Shown piece by piece: positions 13,101 to 27,900 of a DNA stretch of 64,000 nt. A program made the position numbers and the translations under genes. A model generated the notes under the pieces. That model was not told where the DNA came from and ran no database searches. It was given only the letters and a program-made list of their open reading frames with translations. Source of the stretch: Pithys albifrons albifrons (Eukaryota > Chordata > Aves > Passeriformes > Thamnophilidae); assembly GCF_047495875.1 (NCBI RefSeq), contig NC_092460.1:9724520-9788519 (forward strand), in the 5' to 3' direction. Each line of letters opens with the position of its first letter. The first letter of the stretch is position 1.

Positions 13101-16100
13101 TGCCTGAAGCTTTCAGTGGAAGTTATTATGTCATCAATTTTGTAAGGTGGTGAATAATCAATATAGAAATTCATTAAATAGCTACAAGAGAAGAAACCAG
13201 ATCATGATTTTCAACTCATCCTCTGATAGTCAGATAGTCTGGTAAATATAAGCAAAGAAAACAGCACAGTGAAAGTCACCACTCAGTCTTGCTCCCCTGA
13301 TGATTTCAGGTGATAAGATTTTATCCCTGAAGTCGTAGATAGTACTGAAAACAGCCACCCAAGAGAAGTGCTGCCTCTTGCCTCAAAGCTACAACTCAGA
13401 TATCCTGAGTTAACAGGATCCCAAGACAGTATTCTTTACCACATACTAACATGCTGCTTGGGAATAATTAACATAAAAGCTTTAATAGAAAATGGTTTTT
13501 GTTAAAGCTCTTATTTTTAAAGGCTAAAAGCTGCTAAAAAGACTTTACTATGTGTAATATTATCATATTGTGACATCTCAGCCTGCCAGGGTGTGAAGAA
13601 AATGAAGTCTCTCACTAGAAAGCTCAGAGAGATACCAGACATTAAAGACAGACGTACTCAATGAGATGATTGTTCACGTTTGGCAGGAGCCAGACTAACG
13701 AAAAGTTCAAGGTAAGGAGTCCCCACCATTGACAAAACAGACAAGAATCAGCAAATTGGAAGGACCAACAGTCACAGAGGCTTCTTAAGGAAGTTTATGT
13801 TATGGAGAAAGAAAAAGCCAAAAACTGTCAGGGAACATCAATTTGCACATTATTCAAAATACAAAATTACTCAAATAGGAGACAAACCAAAACAAACCTC
13901 CACACCACCAAACCACACTGTCATATCAGATTGCTAGAGATAAGAGAGAGACATCACAAACACTGATTCCGAAACCAGCATGTGCTGGGGACACTGACAG
14001 TGGGAACTGCCAGAGTTCCATGCAATGCTGATGTTTGCTGGACACAGCAAACCAGGATTCAGCAACATTCAAAATTTATCCTCTACACATAAACCCTTTA
14101 TTCATCCATCCTACCTAAGGGGAGGGCTCAGCACCCAACCCCAGAACAGCAGATTTGATCCTCCTCACTTCAGTGAGTCCCCACTGAAAGCTGCCCTTCC
14201 AAAGGGACTAACTCAGGCAAGTCTTGCTCACTTGATTACTTTTTACATTAACATGAAAACAGGCACAGATCCTGACACTCATGTTACTTTGCTGGTATAA
14301 AAATATTAAGGCTATAACTATCACATATTGCTTCCCTAGATTATGCAGGTCAATTATTCTGCTTATAGTTGTTGAGTGTAAAAACTGTAATCTTATTCCT
14401 AACCCACTGAGGACAAAGGAACACTCAGGAGGGAGTACAAACATATCCAAGAGAAATATATTATACCAAGTCACTCAGATAAACAGAAATAATTAGAGAA
14501 AAAACATTAAAACCTTCTGTTACATGTGTATGGTATGGGTGTCATATTTTGTCAGATTTTTCCTATCCCAAGAAGAAATCAGCAAGTCTGCTGGAGAGTG
14601 GGTGTTGTGTGGAATGAATCAAAGGTGTCTAGAAAAGGCAATACAGAAATCTAGCAGAAAACTTCACTTTTCTGAAACATGCTAAAACTAAAAGAGAAAC
14701 TATGCACAAGTGAGACTGTAGTGGGTGTCACACTCTTCATTCCAAAAACACAATTCACCTCCATTCATATCCTGCCAAGAGCAAAATTCTCCTCCATGTT
14801 ACATACCAGTTGTTACAGTGGGACAATTATCCACGCTCCCTTCCTCTAGTTTTGTAATAGCTTTGAAATTATTACTTGAGAAAGGAAGTATCACTGATTC
14901 CTCCCACCTCCCTGCACCTTGCAGTCACTAACCAAAGGCTGAGATACTCTCTGGTGTGCTCTGCAGTCTCTCTCATTACAGAAAATGAAGCCACTAACAA
15001 AATTAAGTTTGTCAGGAGCCCGTATGCGTGAAGAGAGATCATGGAATGTAATGAAGCAAGTACAAATTCTTGGGAGGAAGGAATCTATATGGGTTTTAGG
15101 CCATCCAATCCAAGCCTGGGCAGATGGAGCAAAGCCCTGGAGCACAGGCTACATTGGCAGAAGGCTCAGACACTGTTAATTTACTTAAAGCAGCAGCAAG
15201 ACGTCTGCTCTGCTGGGGAATCAGCACTGAAATTGCCTGTGGCACCACAGTCTGTGGCACCCCATAGATAGGAGGTTTTCAGATTAGAGAGGTGGGTTTT
15301 TTCCTTTTTAGTTCCTACATAGAGACAGCTTATGATTTTGCAAACAGGATTGTTTAAACCAAATCAGGCACCAGCTGATACACAAATCAGAGCTGGGTTT
15401 GTGTGCACACCATGGACCTCGACATGTCCCATGGCCAATATGCCACACACGAGCCAGCTGCTCACTAGATTGACTTCTAGGGCAACATCCAGCTCTCATT
15501 TCTCCTTCTCCCTCCTAGTATTCCCTGGAAAAGGCTGTTTCTCTTCATGAGAACACTACTTTACCACTCTGCATGTCTATAAATAATTCCATGCACACGA
15601 TTAGATAAGCCCTCCTTTTCCAGGATGTCCCTCCTGCACAGTCCATGGGGTTTCTCTCTATCCCATCCATGGATCCCTGCTTTGCTGGCTGAACCTCTGG
15701 CCAACACAAAAAGCCATATTTCTCTGGCCAAGGAGCAAACAGGATTCCCTGCAGAGCCTTGGCAGCTGCCAAAGCCTTTGGCAGAATTTAATGGCAGGGA
15801 AGACACCACCATCCCTCCCCCTCAGGAGCATCTCAGCCTGTGGATGAAACTGCAGCAAATGTTAAAGAAATGGGGAGCACAACTGAGCAGAATTAACCCT
15901 CACATTCTCAGAACTACAGGGTAAGAAAGAAGAAGCAGTATCTGCGGATGTGCTACTATCACTTATAGGATATAAAAGCAGTACCATCACTTCTGGTCAA
16001 TGATTTGAGAACTGTAGAAATAAAATTAATTCTTCTTTTGGACAAAAAGTATATAGACAAAGTCTGTTTATTGTACAAGGTCAGCTTCACCTTTCTAATA

Positions 16101-19100
16101 GATGACCATTTTTCAAGCAGTTTTCTTAAGTCTGGATTTCTTGAAGTATTTTACTGAGGTACTGCATAAGCTGGAGATAATCTAATTTGCTCAAGGTTTT
16201 CAAAAAGTGCAAAAATAAAATTTCTAACCAAGAGCAAACTCACATTTTGAGTAAGTCTTACAGAATGACAGCCAAATATCTACAATACTGGCAGTATTTT
16301 CCAGAACAATTTAGATGTTTCATAACTAAACATAAACACCTAAATGAAAATTTAGCAATCATTACAGCAGGTTTATTCTATGGGTTTATGTATCCCTATA
16401 ATTTGCATTACTGCACCAAGGGAATCATGATAATCCTGTTATCTGTAGGAAGCCAATCACAATCGACCAGTAATAAACACTCCAAATTTAATACTGAGGA
16501 CATTAATAAAGCAATTTAAAAGAGATTCTGTAACTGCTATATGTACAAGGGCATAATAAACAATTGTTAGTCTCCAAGAACACATCTCTGGTTGAATAGT
16601 TTATCAGGACAACTATTAGCCTGTCCTAAACTGTATGGATAATGTAGACAATTACTTTATCAACTTTTCCTTTAATTAAAATTATATTTTCCTTTCATTT
16701 TTGACCTAGTGAAAAATGAGAACAATGTCCTAATTCCCTAGGCAGCCAGATTTTAAGTATTTTCTTTGATATGTTCTATGGTTTTTAATTCTTCTCTGTA
16801 AATCTACAATTTTGTGCATGTAAATCTTGACAGCAGCAAGCACCTTAACCCTGCTCTTCACTCCCCTCACAAACATGAAAACAGCTGGTTGGACTGACAA
16901 GGGTCAACACGGACCAGCAAAAAACTGCTCTGAATAGACAACCAGAAAAAAATACACTAAATGTAATTACAAAAATAATTATGTGCCAGCTTCTCTTCTC
17001 TGTGGTTTGTTCTGCTCTACTTAGTTAAAACCAGAAACATTTAGATACTGTGCTGGGTAATCTGTAAGGCAATGGTGGTTTGGTATTTGCTGTTATTTGT
17101 TGGTTTATAAAGGCAAGAACTATCTTTTTGTTATTATTTTACTCTTTGCGTTACTTTTATTAATTGCAGAATTAAAAGTTGCTTAAAATCTAATGCATCT
17201 AACAAGGAAATCAAACCAAACTGAGAGCACCAAAACCAGCAAATGAGTCCCTCCTTCTATGCAAGGGATTGCAAGATGTGGTTGCTGTGCTGGCAGGAGC
17301 TGAGTGCAGCGCCCCAGCAGAGCCCTGCCAGTCCCATTCCTGGCTGGGTAACTCCTTGACAGACACAGCAGGGATGGAATGCAAAAAAAGCCACCAAACA
17401 ATCCCCCCACCCCAAACCAGAAGGTTTCTCTGCTGCTCCTGCCAAGAGAAGGCAAAAAGCATCTCTGCACACCATGGATGTGTTTGCATTGCCTTTGCAT
17501 TTTAACAAATCCCACGCTGATCGTGACCTGTGCAGTGTAGAGAGAAACTGGAGAGGGTTTTTTATTATTGTGAAAAGTATTTAACACACAGTAGTAATAT
17601 ATACATATTCTATTACTGTTTGTCTCCATGACAATTCTAACATGGACTGTAAACTCTGAGTTATTCTGGCTCTTTCTGAAGCAGCAGCATTATTAAGCAA
17701 CTAAACAGTCCCCCTTAATCTAATTGCACAAGTTAGCAATTCAATTTCACATTTGCTGTTTAGTTGTTCACATTAATCTTAAATGACTACACATGTTTTT
17801 TAACTAAGAGCAGCTCAGTACTATGTGAGCACCAACATTACATTTCAGCACTGAAAAGTCAAAAATATTACAAATGGCTTCTGATTAAAGCTTGATTTTT
17901 AAACTTTGGGAACAATTTGGACCTTATTTAAATTTAAATCTGAGATGTATTCACTTCTCATTTGTATGATTTTACTCCATCAGCAGATTCCAGGATGGAT
18001 TTGTTTAATTAGGAGAGAAATTAAAACGTCTTGCACCTCTCCAGATTAAGATACTCCACAACACATGACTTGCAATATTTACTATCAGAGTATCAAACTC
18101 CATTATTCAAGATTCAGTTTTGTCCTGCCTAAATTTCTCATGTAATAACTCATCAAAACTACCAGCACAGTCAGTTTTTGAGTTATGAAATTTCCATTAC
18201 AGTCAGTTACCTATTTGTAGTGGCACAAATACACAGTCAGTGTCTCGAGCAAACAGTAGCAAAGCAACTGAACTGCACAAGGACAATTTGCACATAAAGA
18301 CATATTTATCTCACATTTATTTATATAGTCTATATATATATAATCAACAATGCCCCATCATCATTAACATACCAAAGAACATGTCAGATCATGTACAGAT
18401 CACAAACTGAGCAGACCTGAACTGGAAACCAGAGTTTTCAGTTTCACAAAATACATTGGCATTGTTGTAAAGACAGTTTTCAAATCAGAACCACAATAAC
18501 CTTCTGGATCAGCTAAATGTTAAATATTTGAAGATAAAAAGTAACCTATACAAAGCAATTCACACTGCACCTCAAATGAAAAAATAATTCCTGACTTTCT
18601 CATTTACACACAATATTTTGATGCTCTTCAAAAACAACTTCTAAAAGAATTTTTTGGGTATAACACCTTCTCATTAAAGCATTTAATACTGGTTGAGATA
18701 GAAAACAAATAAAAGAGTATAATCTGTGTCTCTAGAACAAGTGAACAGCCACTAATTCCACAACTTTAAGTATCAGTTGCAAAAACAAAGGGCTAAAACA
18801 AGGAAAAAAGAGGGCACCCACACACATATTTCTGTTTCTACCCAGAGATAAAATTCTTAGCAACACAGAAGATTAGGGGATGTGCTGCAGCTGAAAAAAG
18901 CTACCACTTTTTCATTTTACTACAAAATAATTATGGCAAAATCTGGCTATGCTGTACAAGACTTCTGGGAGGTTTTTCTGACCAGAATTGTTGCTACTGC
19001 TGAAGTTTCTTCAAGAGCCTGTGATCATCCACAGAACTGTTTTCTAAACTACTCTCAGCGTGTTACCCACTGGTGTCTATAGTAAATTAACAAGTAACTC

Positions 19101-19244
19101 TTATTATTTCAAATAAAAATACGGCACGAATTATGAGAAATAAGGCAGTGACAAGAATAAGGTTGTTTTTAATGCAATTCCTTTAGTCAAATACACATTA
19201 AAAACTACTTCAGAAACTTTATACTCTTAAAAAGAAGCCATACC
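1144..19244 (-). other. PRKAR2A: PRKAR2A intron 2 (about 18.1 kb)
   Basis: This intron is bounded by the exon 2 donor and the exon 3 acceptor. It is AT-rich unique sequence apart from the solo LTR at 9202-9830. Slightly GC-richer patches at about 4440-4740, 6850-7360, 15060-15900 and 17240-17500 give longer accidental open frames on both strands, but no recognisable protein, splice-consistent exon or repeat consensus. No tRNA, snoRNA or microRNA hairpin was recognised, though small hairpins cannot be excluded by reading alone. Confidence 0.8.
9202..9830 (-). mobile_element. solo LTR of an endogenous retrovirus (ERVL-like)
   Basis: This 629-bp element starts with TG and ends with CA on both strands, and is flanked by a perfect 5-bp target-site duplication AACCC (9197-9201 and 9831-9835). 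No gag, pol or env sequence adjoins it, so it is a solo LTR left by recombination between two LTRs. On the minus strand it opens TGTCTTGGTTTGAG and contains ATGATGTCATAATG, features that I associate with avian ERVL LTRs. A 5-bp duplication also fits that class. Orientation is therefore given as minus, in the same sense as PRKAR2A, with less certainty than the boundaries. Confidence 0.85.
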
Positions 19245-19280
19245 TGATACTCTTCTGTTGTATCGGTTAACAACTGGAGC
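19245..19280 (-). CDS. PRKAR2A: PRKAR2A coding exon 2 (inhibitor/autophosphorylation segment)
   Basis: This 36-bp exon is too short to stand out as an open frame. It is preceded by a very long polypyrimidine tract and CAG (acceptor AG at 19281-19282), and followed by a GTATGG donor at 19244. Joined to the single C left over from exon 1, it reads PPVVNRYNRRVS plus one base. RRVS is the pseudosubstrate and autophosphorylation site that occupies the catalytic cleft of PKA. The valine before the serine is typical of RII-alpha, whereas RII-beta has RRAS. Phases agree on both sides: exon 1 leaves one base, exon 2 leaves G, and exon 3 supplies TT to complete a valine codon. The identification rests on this in-frame junction and the family motif. 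Confidence 0.9.
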
Positions 19281-22200
19281 TGGAAAAGAAAAAAAAAAAA
19301 AATTACACATTTGTGTTTATTATTACAAAGTCATCATCTCAAATAGTTGTAATTATTCTGACTACACAAATCCCATACAAACCTCATTAAAAAAACCCAC
19401 ACTTCAGTATAAAGCTTTCATCCATTTACTTGCCAGCCAGTAAGTGTTTATTATAATTAAAATTCATGTTCCTGAAGGAACATGAAGCATGTAAACTTCA
19501 TATTACATGCTAAGATGGACAGTAAGCAGTTTTGGAGTTCTTTTTTACATAATTCTAAAAAAAATATACATTTACAGAGGTTACCCAATTTTAACTAACA
19601 CCAGTTCCCAGCCTATTTTACTCAGGATTACTGCACAACATTCCAGCACTCAGGTTGGCTGTGCCTACTTAGGATGGATCAAAAGCCAAAGGAACTTATT
19701 GCTAATCCCTTCTCTCCTCCCACAGTGCACAAGCTCTGCAAGAGCCAAGGCACTGCTCCCGTAACAGCTCCAGCCATCTATCCCTGATCAGGGCTGTCTT
19801 CTATTGAAAAATTCTGAGATGGAGCATCCATTGCTTCCTTGCTCCTTTGTTCCTGCTGTTTTCTATTCAAGGTACTTAAACTTTAGTTTGGGATGAAATT
19901 CTTGACTTTCACTGTTCACATAACTTTGGCATCAAGCCAACCTTCAGCAAACAGCACTTTTTCTCCTTTCACTGTAACCAAGTCACAGCCTTTGTGAGTC
20001 ACTTCAGTCTCAACACAAAATCCAATCGACCTGTAAAGCTTCACCCAGAACAAGCCCAAAGCACTCTGCTCTCCGTCACCAACCAGACTAACCCAAGTCA
20101 TTTTGTTCTGAGTCCTTCATGCTTTCCCACTTCTCTTCCTTTGATGGACAATTCTATTTTTTCTGATAAAGCCAATGAATTTCTACTCCATTCTTCACAC
20201 ATTTAAGAATTAGATGAGCCTTTATACCCCATCAAAGCACATGAATCACAGAGTCAGATTTATTAAACACATGCTACTAAAATCTTAATAACCCCATAAT
20301 TTATTAGAAGTTACAAGATTTTCAGTATCTTGGCACCACCAGAATATGAAGAACAATTCTTAGCAAATACACAAGAACTTCTTTGGAGCACTTAGAACCA
20401 CCCTGCATATGAAAATACATAACTGAGAAAAATAAGATCAAAATTATTACTGTGCATTCTTTAGTAATGATGAAGGACATCAGAAGAGGTTGGGAGGTAG
20501 TGAGGGGGCAACAATTAGGGTTTTCAGCCAAATCTATCATCAAGGAGACAATACTCAGCTTCACAAGAAGCTCAAGATTAAAAGCAAGATTATTCTGAAT
20601 TTTACAATTTAGATCTAGATCTAAACTTTTATAACATGACACCACCCCTATAAAAATAACCCTGACGCAGTTTTTCGTACATCAAGCTTGAAAAGGTTCA
20701 AAAACACTGAATAATAAACCTGAGAAATCAAGCAACTTTATCTTCAAAGCTCTAAGCAATTTTTGACAGCAGCAACCCTTCCTGCAAATAAGGGCAGCAC
20801 AAATCTCACTTGCCACAGGACACCAGGGATGTGAGAACTTCATCTCACCTTCAGGGGAGTCAGGCACTGAGAGCACAGATCCATTCAGGTTTACTAAACA
20901 AACTTTTGCAACTCCCTGAACAGAAAGTGCTCATACATTCTGCCCTGTTCTTAACTTTTCCACGTGGGTCTGTCTGTGGTGGTGACACAAAATTGCTCTG
21001 GACATGAATTTGTCCTGCAATGGTACATTCAGCCTCATCTCTAGTTTAGCAAGCTGGTTTAACAGAGTAACTGCTCAAAGTTGGCAATTTGAACCTCAAA
21101 AACAGGAAAACTCACTCCTTTTGTCAAGAGACAGAGCCAAATGCCTGCCAGTTTTCAGGTATTGAAGAACAAGAGGATTGGAGCCACTTAGTTCAGTTTC
21201 TACTGCCAAGGGACTCCTTACAAGAGAAATACTAAATTCAAACCATGATTTGCTAAGGTTGCTGTACAAGCACCACATCAAGGTCGTAACAGTTTCAAGT
21301 AAATGTTTAACCAGTTCTCATTTATGGATTCAGAGCTAATCAACTCTGTTACTGAGCAAATACATTGTTTCAGGCTCTACCTTGCACGTGCAGACTTTCT
21401 TATCCACTTTATGACTTCCATTCCCGTTTCTTACTCATGGTTAAGAATAACATTTTAGCATCTTTGAGAAGAATTAATATACTACAGAAAACTCTGACGT
21501 ACTTTGTGTACCATAGGAAAAAAATCCACTTTTCAAAGACTATGTCTTCTTTTAGAACCTTGATTATTTTATCCCATAGCAGAGTTCAGTGCCATCAAAA
21601 CTGCATCAAGTTTTCCAGTGTTAAAAATGAGAAAAACACATAACCTTTTAAGGACAGTTAAGAGAGCACTATTATTCTGCCTCCACAAAGCTTTTAAGAT
21701 TAAAATAATAGTTTGCATTTCTTACACCAGTGACAGTTTTAACATGTATAAAATTCCAGGTTCACTTTTATATGTTGTCAGAAGATGACTCTTTCTGCTA
21801 AAGAGATAAAATCTGACATTTCCTACTAGATTAAGAGTTTGTTTCCTTCTGGCTTACCAATGAAAAGCTCTCTTTGCTTATGACTGTTTTCAGCATTGCA
21901 CAGTCACTGCAGCCACTCTCGTGGCATCCTTGTGTTTGTTGTTAGTCTGTGGACAGATTCCAAAAAACTACATGGGGCAGAAGGGAATAATACATGGACA
22001 GTTAATAACACACTTACAGTTAACACAGCCTATCCCTTAGACTGAGCTCTAGAGGGCATTTAATTTAAAGCAACAGAGATGGACACACCAGGAACCACCT
22101 CTCACACCAGCACAGCCACCAGAGCAGCCTCTGCCCACACCATGCCAAGAACCCTGTGAATGCAGCACCCCAACCTGGTCCCACCCAGCAGACCTGGGAT

Positions 22201-24969
22201 CCACAAAAACAAGATGGAACTGCTGCTTTGAAATGGGAAACATTTCAGTTTTGTACCTCCAGTTGGAACTGGAACTGAACTTCCCCCCCGCACACCAACG
22301 GGGCACGGCTCAGGTTGAACAATGGGCCATGTCTTTGGTAACAACATGAATGTTATTATACGTTAATTGCAGAGACCATAATGAGATTAAAAGATTTTGC
22401 TGTGAGATGATTGCATTGCAATCTCTCCATTATGTCAAAACCTCAGGTGCAGCAATATCCAAGTTCAAAGTGTCTCATACCTTTGGCACAGTTCCTGCTT
22501 TTACTTGGCTCATGGGAACCACGACACAGTAATTGGGTAAACACAACAAAAACTGAATTAAATTAAACCATTGTACCAGAAGAGTGCAAAACGGCCCAAT
22601 TTCCTCCCTGGCAGCTAAAGGCAAGTGACTTTGGCAGTGGAAAGGCAAATCAAGCTGTGCATTCCACAGTTTTGCCAGAACTGACTCAGGACAGTGATCC
22701 TACTCACTGCTCATGGAAAATGAGAAATCTCTGCTGAACATGTCTGGGATCTCCACACTGTCCTGAGGCACAGCCTGAACTAAGCACGAGGTAGAAACAC
22801 TTAACAGGCTGTTTCAGATTGAAGAACCTTTCTTCCTCAAAGCCAAGGCATGTCATTACATTTATTTAATTAAAATATTTGAATAATTTACATAAATAAA
22901 TCAGTACAGTACCTTCCATTACTTAAATTCACAAATGTACCTTGGATCAAACAGTGGTGCTGCCACCCAGCCATTACTGCCACTCGGTAGTGGCTCCATT
23001 CCACTGGGTTCTCTCACTTGGAATATTAGGAATGTAAAATTCAGAATCAGACTGGGATTTTTAAAGTTTTTAGAAAATCCTTTCCGAAAGTGACAAAACA
23101 AAAAAGTATTTTTCAGTTTGCTTTGGCATTGAGATTTACTTTGAAATACCCAATGCTGGATTTTGGCTCACTGTGCTTAACTTACAAGAATTCTGACTAT
23201 GGTTATAGACAGATGTAAAACTCAGTCTCCTAAGTGCAAAATGGACACAGCTATTAACTTTTTTTTTCATTCCAGCTCTCAAACCAAACCAACAATTAAA
23301 GTATTTAAGTCAAATATCATTCTTTACAATCATACCTAAAATCAGGGTTTTCCTGCAGTGTGTGGGCTCCCCTCTCTGTCAGTGACTCTGAAAAGTGACT
23401 AGAAGAAACACCATCAGGCTTTTCAAACGTACACTACTCCCACAACTGGAAAGCTGCTGTCCCTCTACACCACTCACAAGCCTGAAATGAACAGAAGTAC
23501 AACCATCATTCTCCCAGCTATTGCTGTCCCCCTTCTTACATGTCCTAAGAACATTAAATTCGTACAGAAAGGACAAATAAAACTCAAAAGATCAGTTCAA
23601 GGTCACAGGAAAAAAATTCAGGGACAAACGAGTGACTGACATTCCAGGCATGACGTTCCAGTATTAGATGTTACTGCCCTGTACTGGATACCTTGAAAAC
23701 TTACTCTCTTCCTCCACAAGCACTCTGCTTTTTGCTAGGACCTATGAACAATTCCTAATTACAGCTGGGGTAAAAAAAAATCCCCACATGCTCAGATTTC
23801 TGATACTGGATACAATTTATAGCACAGACTAAGTTAAGTTATTGTCCACACAAATATTTAATACAGATCTTTTGTGTAACTCTAATCAACTCAACCTTTT
23901 TCAAGTTTCCTGATGAAGGATGGAGCAAAGCTTACAGTAAGTGGCATAAACTCAGTAGGATAGTACTCACAAAGGGCATAGGCACAAAATATCAGCTCTA
24001 TTAAAACAAAGTAGTGAAATCACTGATTTTCAGAGTACTTTCCCATCAAACCATGGCACAAAATCATCTTATGCAGAGAGAAACAAAAAGAGAAGCAGAA
24101 CGTAAACTGTTCGAATATGACGAGTCAATTAAGATTATCCAAACAACAAGTGAGTTGACACAATAAACCATTAAAGCTGAAATACCAGAAGCAGAGAGGA
24201 GTATAAATCTGAGGCGTGACTGTCTCTATGGAATGTTATATCAAGTTACGATAAGGAAGTGCCAGACTCCAGCTGTCAAACTGTTTCTCTACACACCAAG
24301 ATGTTAATGGGCTCACATAGATGGGAACCATAACAACTCTCACACAACTTAGAGATTCAACTACCAACTTTTGAGGAATTCTGGCAATTAAAAAGTAATT
24401 CTATAACAGAAGCAAGACCTTCATCATCAGATATGCAATCATACTTTAGTAAGTACCAATCTCAACCTTTCCCTCCAACAAGTCAGTAAAATAATGGAGT
24501 TCCCTCTGAATATCACCAATATAACAGCTCTGCATCCACGATTTCCTTCAGGATATCCTTGCTGGACACTGGCAGATTCCACTACCCCTTCCACATCTCT
24601 GCTTGATGAGGTGGGAGCATGACTGGGGCTACAAACTACTATGATTTTTTCAGAGGCAGTTCTGGAACCCAACAGTCCATGTCAAGGTTTCTTTCACAAA
24701 AACAGACCAGAGTTTTACAGGTACCATGTTTTTATTTTTTCCTTCTACTCTTCTGCCTGCCCACCCCCCACCAGAAGAGCATGGAAACTCAAAGCCTGGT
24801 TAGAGACAGGCAGGAGAGACCCTGATGGTGTCAGCTGAAGCGTGCCAGATATTTGGAGGGAGACAAAAGGTCAGGGAACACTAGGGAAGAAATGAGTTTG
24901 CAGAGGGAACGTGGAACATTTAAAAAAAAAGGCACAAAAATGGAAACCACGGTCCCTGATTGTCTGTGC

Positions 24970-24990
24970 GCACACACACACACACACACA
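24970..24990. repeat. (CA)n microsatellite
   Basis: Ten uninterrupted CA units lie in PRKAR2A intron 1, preceded by TGTCTGTGCG. Confidence 0.95.
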
Positions 24991-27900
24991 TTTTGATATT
25001 CTGTAAGAGACTTTTACATCTATTAAGCTGGAAAACAGTAACAAAAATTACACTAAACACTGTTTTCCTCTCTGCTGCAGGACAAGTAAAAGAGGCATAG
25101 ACACTTTTTTATTTCTCAGTACCAAAAAGCAGCTGTTCATCAGTAGCAAGAGACAATAAATTAAAAAACAAAGTCACAACACATAAATACCAATTTAATT
25201 GATATTTTTTAAATTTGGATTTAAAAATTACTGACACAAAATGGAGAGAACACTGTCTGAAGCCTCATCTCACAGGAGCCCCTGATCCTTGCTTTCAAAG
25301 TTTTTTTAGAATCCCTCTACCAGAAAGAATGCAATAACTTCTGAAGGGAAAAGATGAGTCAACCAGCACAGCCCTTAAATCAGTGAAAGAAAAAATATTT
25401 TATGAAGTTAAAGCTGTTGTGCTATTTTGGGCTGGCTCTCTTTTGGTTTTTAAATACAGAAGAATAATTAATATGCACTCTGGAATGGACAGACTTTAAA
25501 CAGCTGATAAATCCAAGAAACAAATCTTTACTTGGCACAGAGAGGAATCTGGGTGAGCCTCTGGTTATAATGGCATTTCTTGACTAAGATGTTAAGAGAT
25601 TTGTTTGTTTTTAAATTAAAGACACATTAGAAAAATGTATCACTATTTTGATATTCTCTTTCCACAACTGATTTTGAAGAGTCACATATGGTACTATTTT
25701 GATTATGTTTCTCAGCAGATATTAATTCACACAAAAAAAGGACCATGACCCTTTTATGCCATGAACTCTGCTCTCAGAATTCAGGAGTTGATACAGCCTG
25801 ACTGAAGCCCAAGTACAGGAGAACAAATCCCTACCAAGCAGCACTCCTGTTATCTGACATTGCAATGGTGTGACCCACACAGCCCTCTCCTATTTCTTGC
25901 TGACATCTCAGATCAAGCCAAACACAGCACTTTTTTGTGTGTGTTCATTTTTTTATGAGAGGAATCTACATTATGAAGATCAAAGAGATAGCAACAATGC
26001 GGGCACTTGCGTTACAGACACGAAATTAGAAAAACTCCCAGTGCTGAGGCACAATCTCAGCTGAAAGGACACATTTCACAGTGATTAAAGATATAACCGT
26101 ATGCTGATAGTACAACAGAGATTGTCAGGGACTGAAATGAAAGACCTGGGAATGTTTTCAAGTATTAGAAAGACAAAATTACACACTGCTCAGAGAAGGA
26201 AGGATGTTGCAGAGAATCAGGAGAGTAAGAAGCACCTGACAAATCTTCAAAGCATTGTCAGAGGAGGCAAAACACTGGAGGGTACAGCAGAGTGGAAAAG
26301 GGAAATTTTCTCAGGCTTTAGGTGCAGGCTCAGAGAGGAAGGCGTTTCAGAGACAGGGAACCTGAGGAGCCACATCAGTAATACCAGAAAAGTTAAGCTT
26401 ACAAACCCAGCATTAGGTAGATGACAGAAAGCAAAGATTCTGAACACATTTGAAAGTGACTTTCACAGGAATTGTCTGACAATGAAAAAGCCAGAAAGGG
26501 TCAAAGATAAGAATGAGACTACAGAGAAACAGAAACATTACATCAAGGAGAAATAACTGCAAGTTTCCATAAAATAAATATTTCTTACAGAAAAAGACAG
26601 TTGTATCTTATCCAGGGAACCATGAGGCATTTCCCAGACATTTGGAAACACAGACACTTCACCCCCATGACTGGGTGCAGTGGCAAGGAAGGGACAGCCT
26701 GTTCCTTTTTACAACCCTCCTGACTAACTCTTCCCTTTTATCTCACCTGATTTGTACGTCACCTCTTTATTTACCAGACTCCTGTCCCACCAGAGATCAG
26801 CGATGGATGAGGCAGAAGGATTAATACTTCACAGTACTTACAATTTTTGAAATTTAATGAAGACAAATTTTGTCTGAAATCTTTTTGTTAGAGCTGTTTA
26901 AAACAACATTTGACTCTCACAATCACAATTCTTTTAAAGCAACATTTTTTGTATTTCAGCTCTTTTTTTACTATGGCTTTGATTTTCTTTGACCTCACCA
27001 TACCTTTTAAACCATCAAACCCTAATGACTTTTGACCAGATTTTTATCCTTTGACTGGCTTTAAGATGCAAAGTCATTGCTTTGTGTTACAAATTAACAA
27101 CACTTAAACCTCTTTCAGCTTATTTGGAAAGCTGAGTTTCACCAAACATACTTGGAAATCCTGGAGATAATTTCTAAATGAGTCATAAAAAACGTCACTT
27201 AACTGTGCCTAGCACACTACTCTATTTTTATTATTTCCGACTACACCTCTTGAAAAAAATCTCTTTCCACAAATTAATGAATTGTATACAAGTGAATGCA
27301 ATGTGACTAAGGCTAAAAAAATGGAAAAAAATCCACATAAACCTCAAAAATTTTTATACGTTTCACTATTATTAAATTTGCATTCTATCACTGCCCAGAG
27401 CCACGGCAAAGTACAAGCCTGAGGTGCATAAATCACTGCCCCAAAGGGCATAACCTCAATAACTCCTGACCTGCCACTGAAGTCAGTCCAGAGGACTTGC
27501 CTTTCCATTCTCAGAAGCCTAATTAAAAGTCCCACCAGTACCCTGAACATCGAAATGCATTAAACATTGTTGTGAAAACAAATGGGAGCAACAACCCACT
27601 GAAGGCCTTTCCTGACAGGCAGGTCAGATTCACCAGGGAATTCCATCACTCCTCCCGAAGGGAGATGGTCCCCACACCTACAGTCTGGGACTTCACCACC
27701 AAAACCAGCCCAGTGAGGTCCAGACACAGCCCCTCCTCACCCTGACGGTGCCCACTGAGTGCCCCTCCCAAATCTCATGGGCAGCTCTGCTCTCAGACCC
27801 ACTATCATCTGGATTTAAAACCACTATTAAACTAATATAATGCTCATGAATAGTACACAGTCACCTTCTCTGAGAGCATGAATATGCCACTTAAACACAG

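Noticed and set aside
17183..17629. 148-codon minus-strand frame in intron 2
   Set aside because: Composition-driven, with three overlapping frames open in the same place and no family motif.
26101..26424. 107-codon plus-strand frame in intron 1
   Set aside because: Lysine/arginine-rich frame in purine-rich intron sequence, with no relatives recognised and no splice or promoter context.
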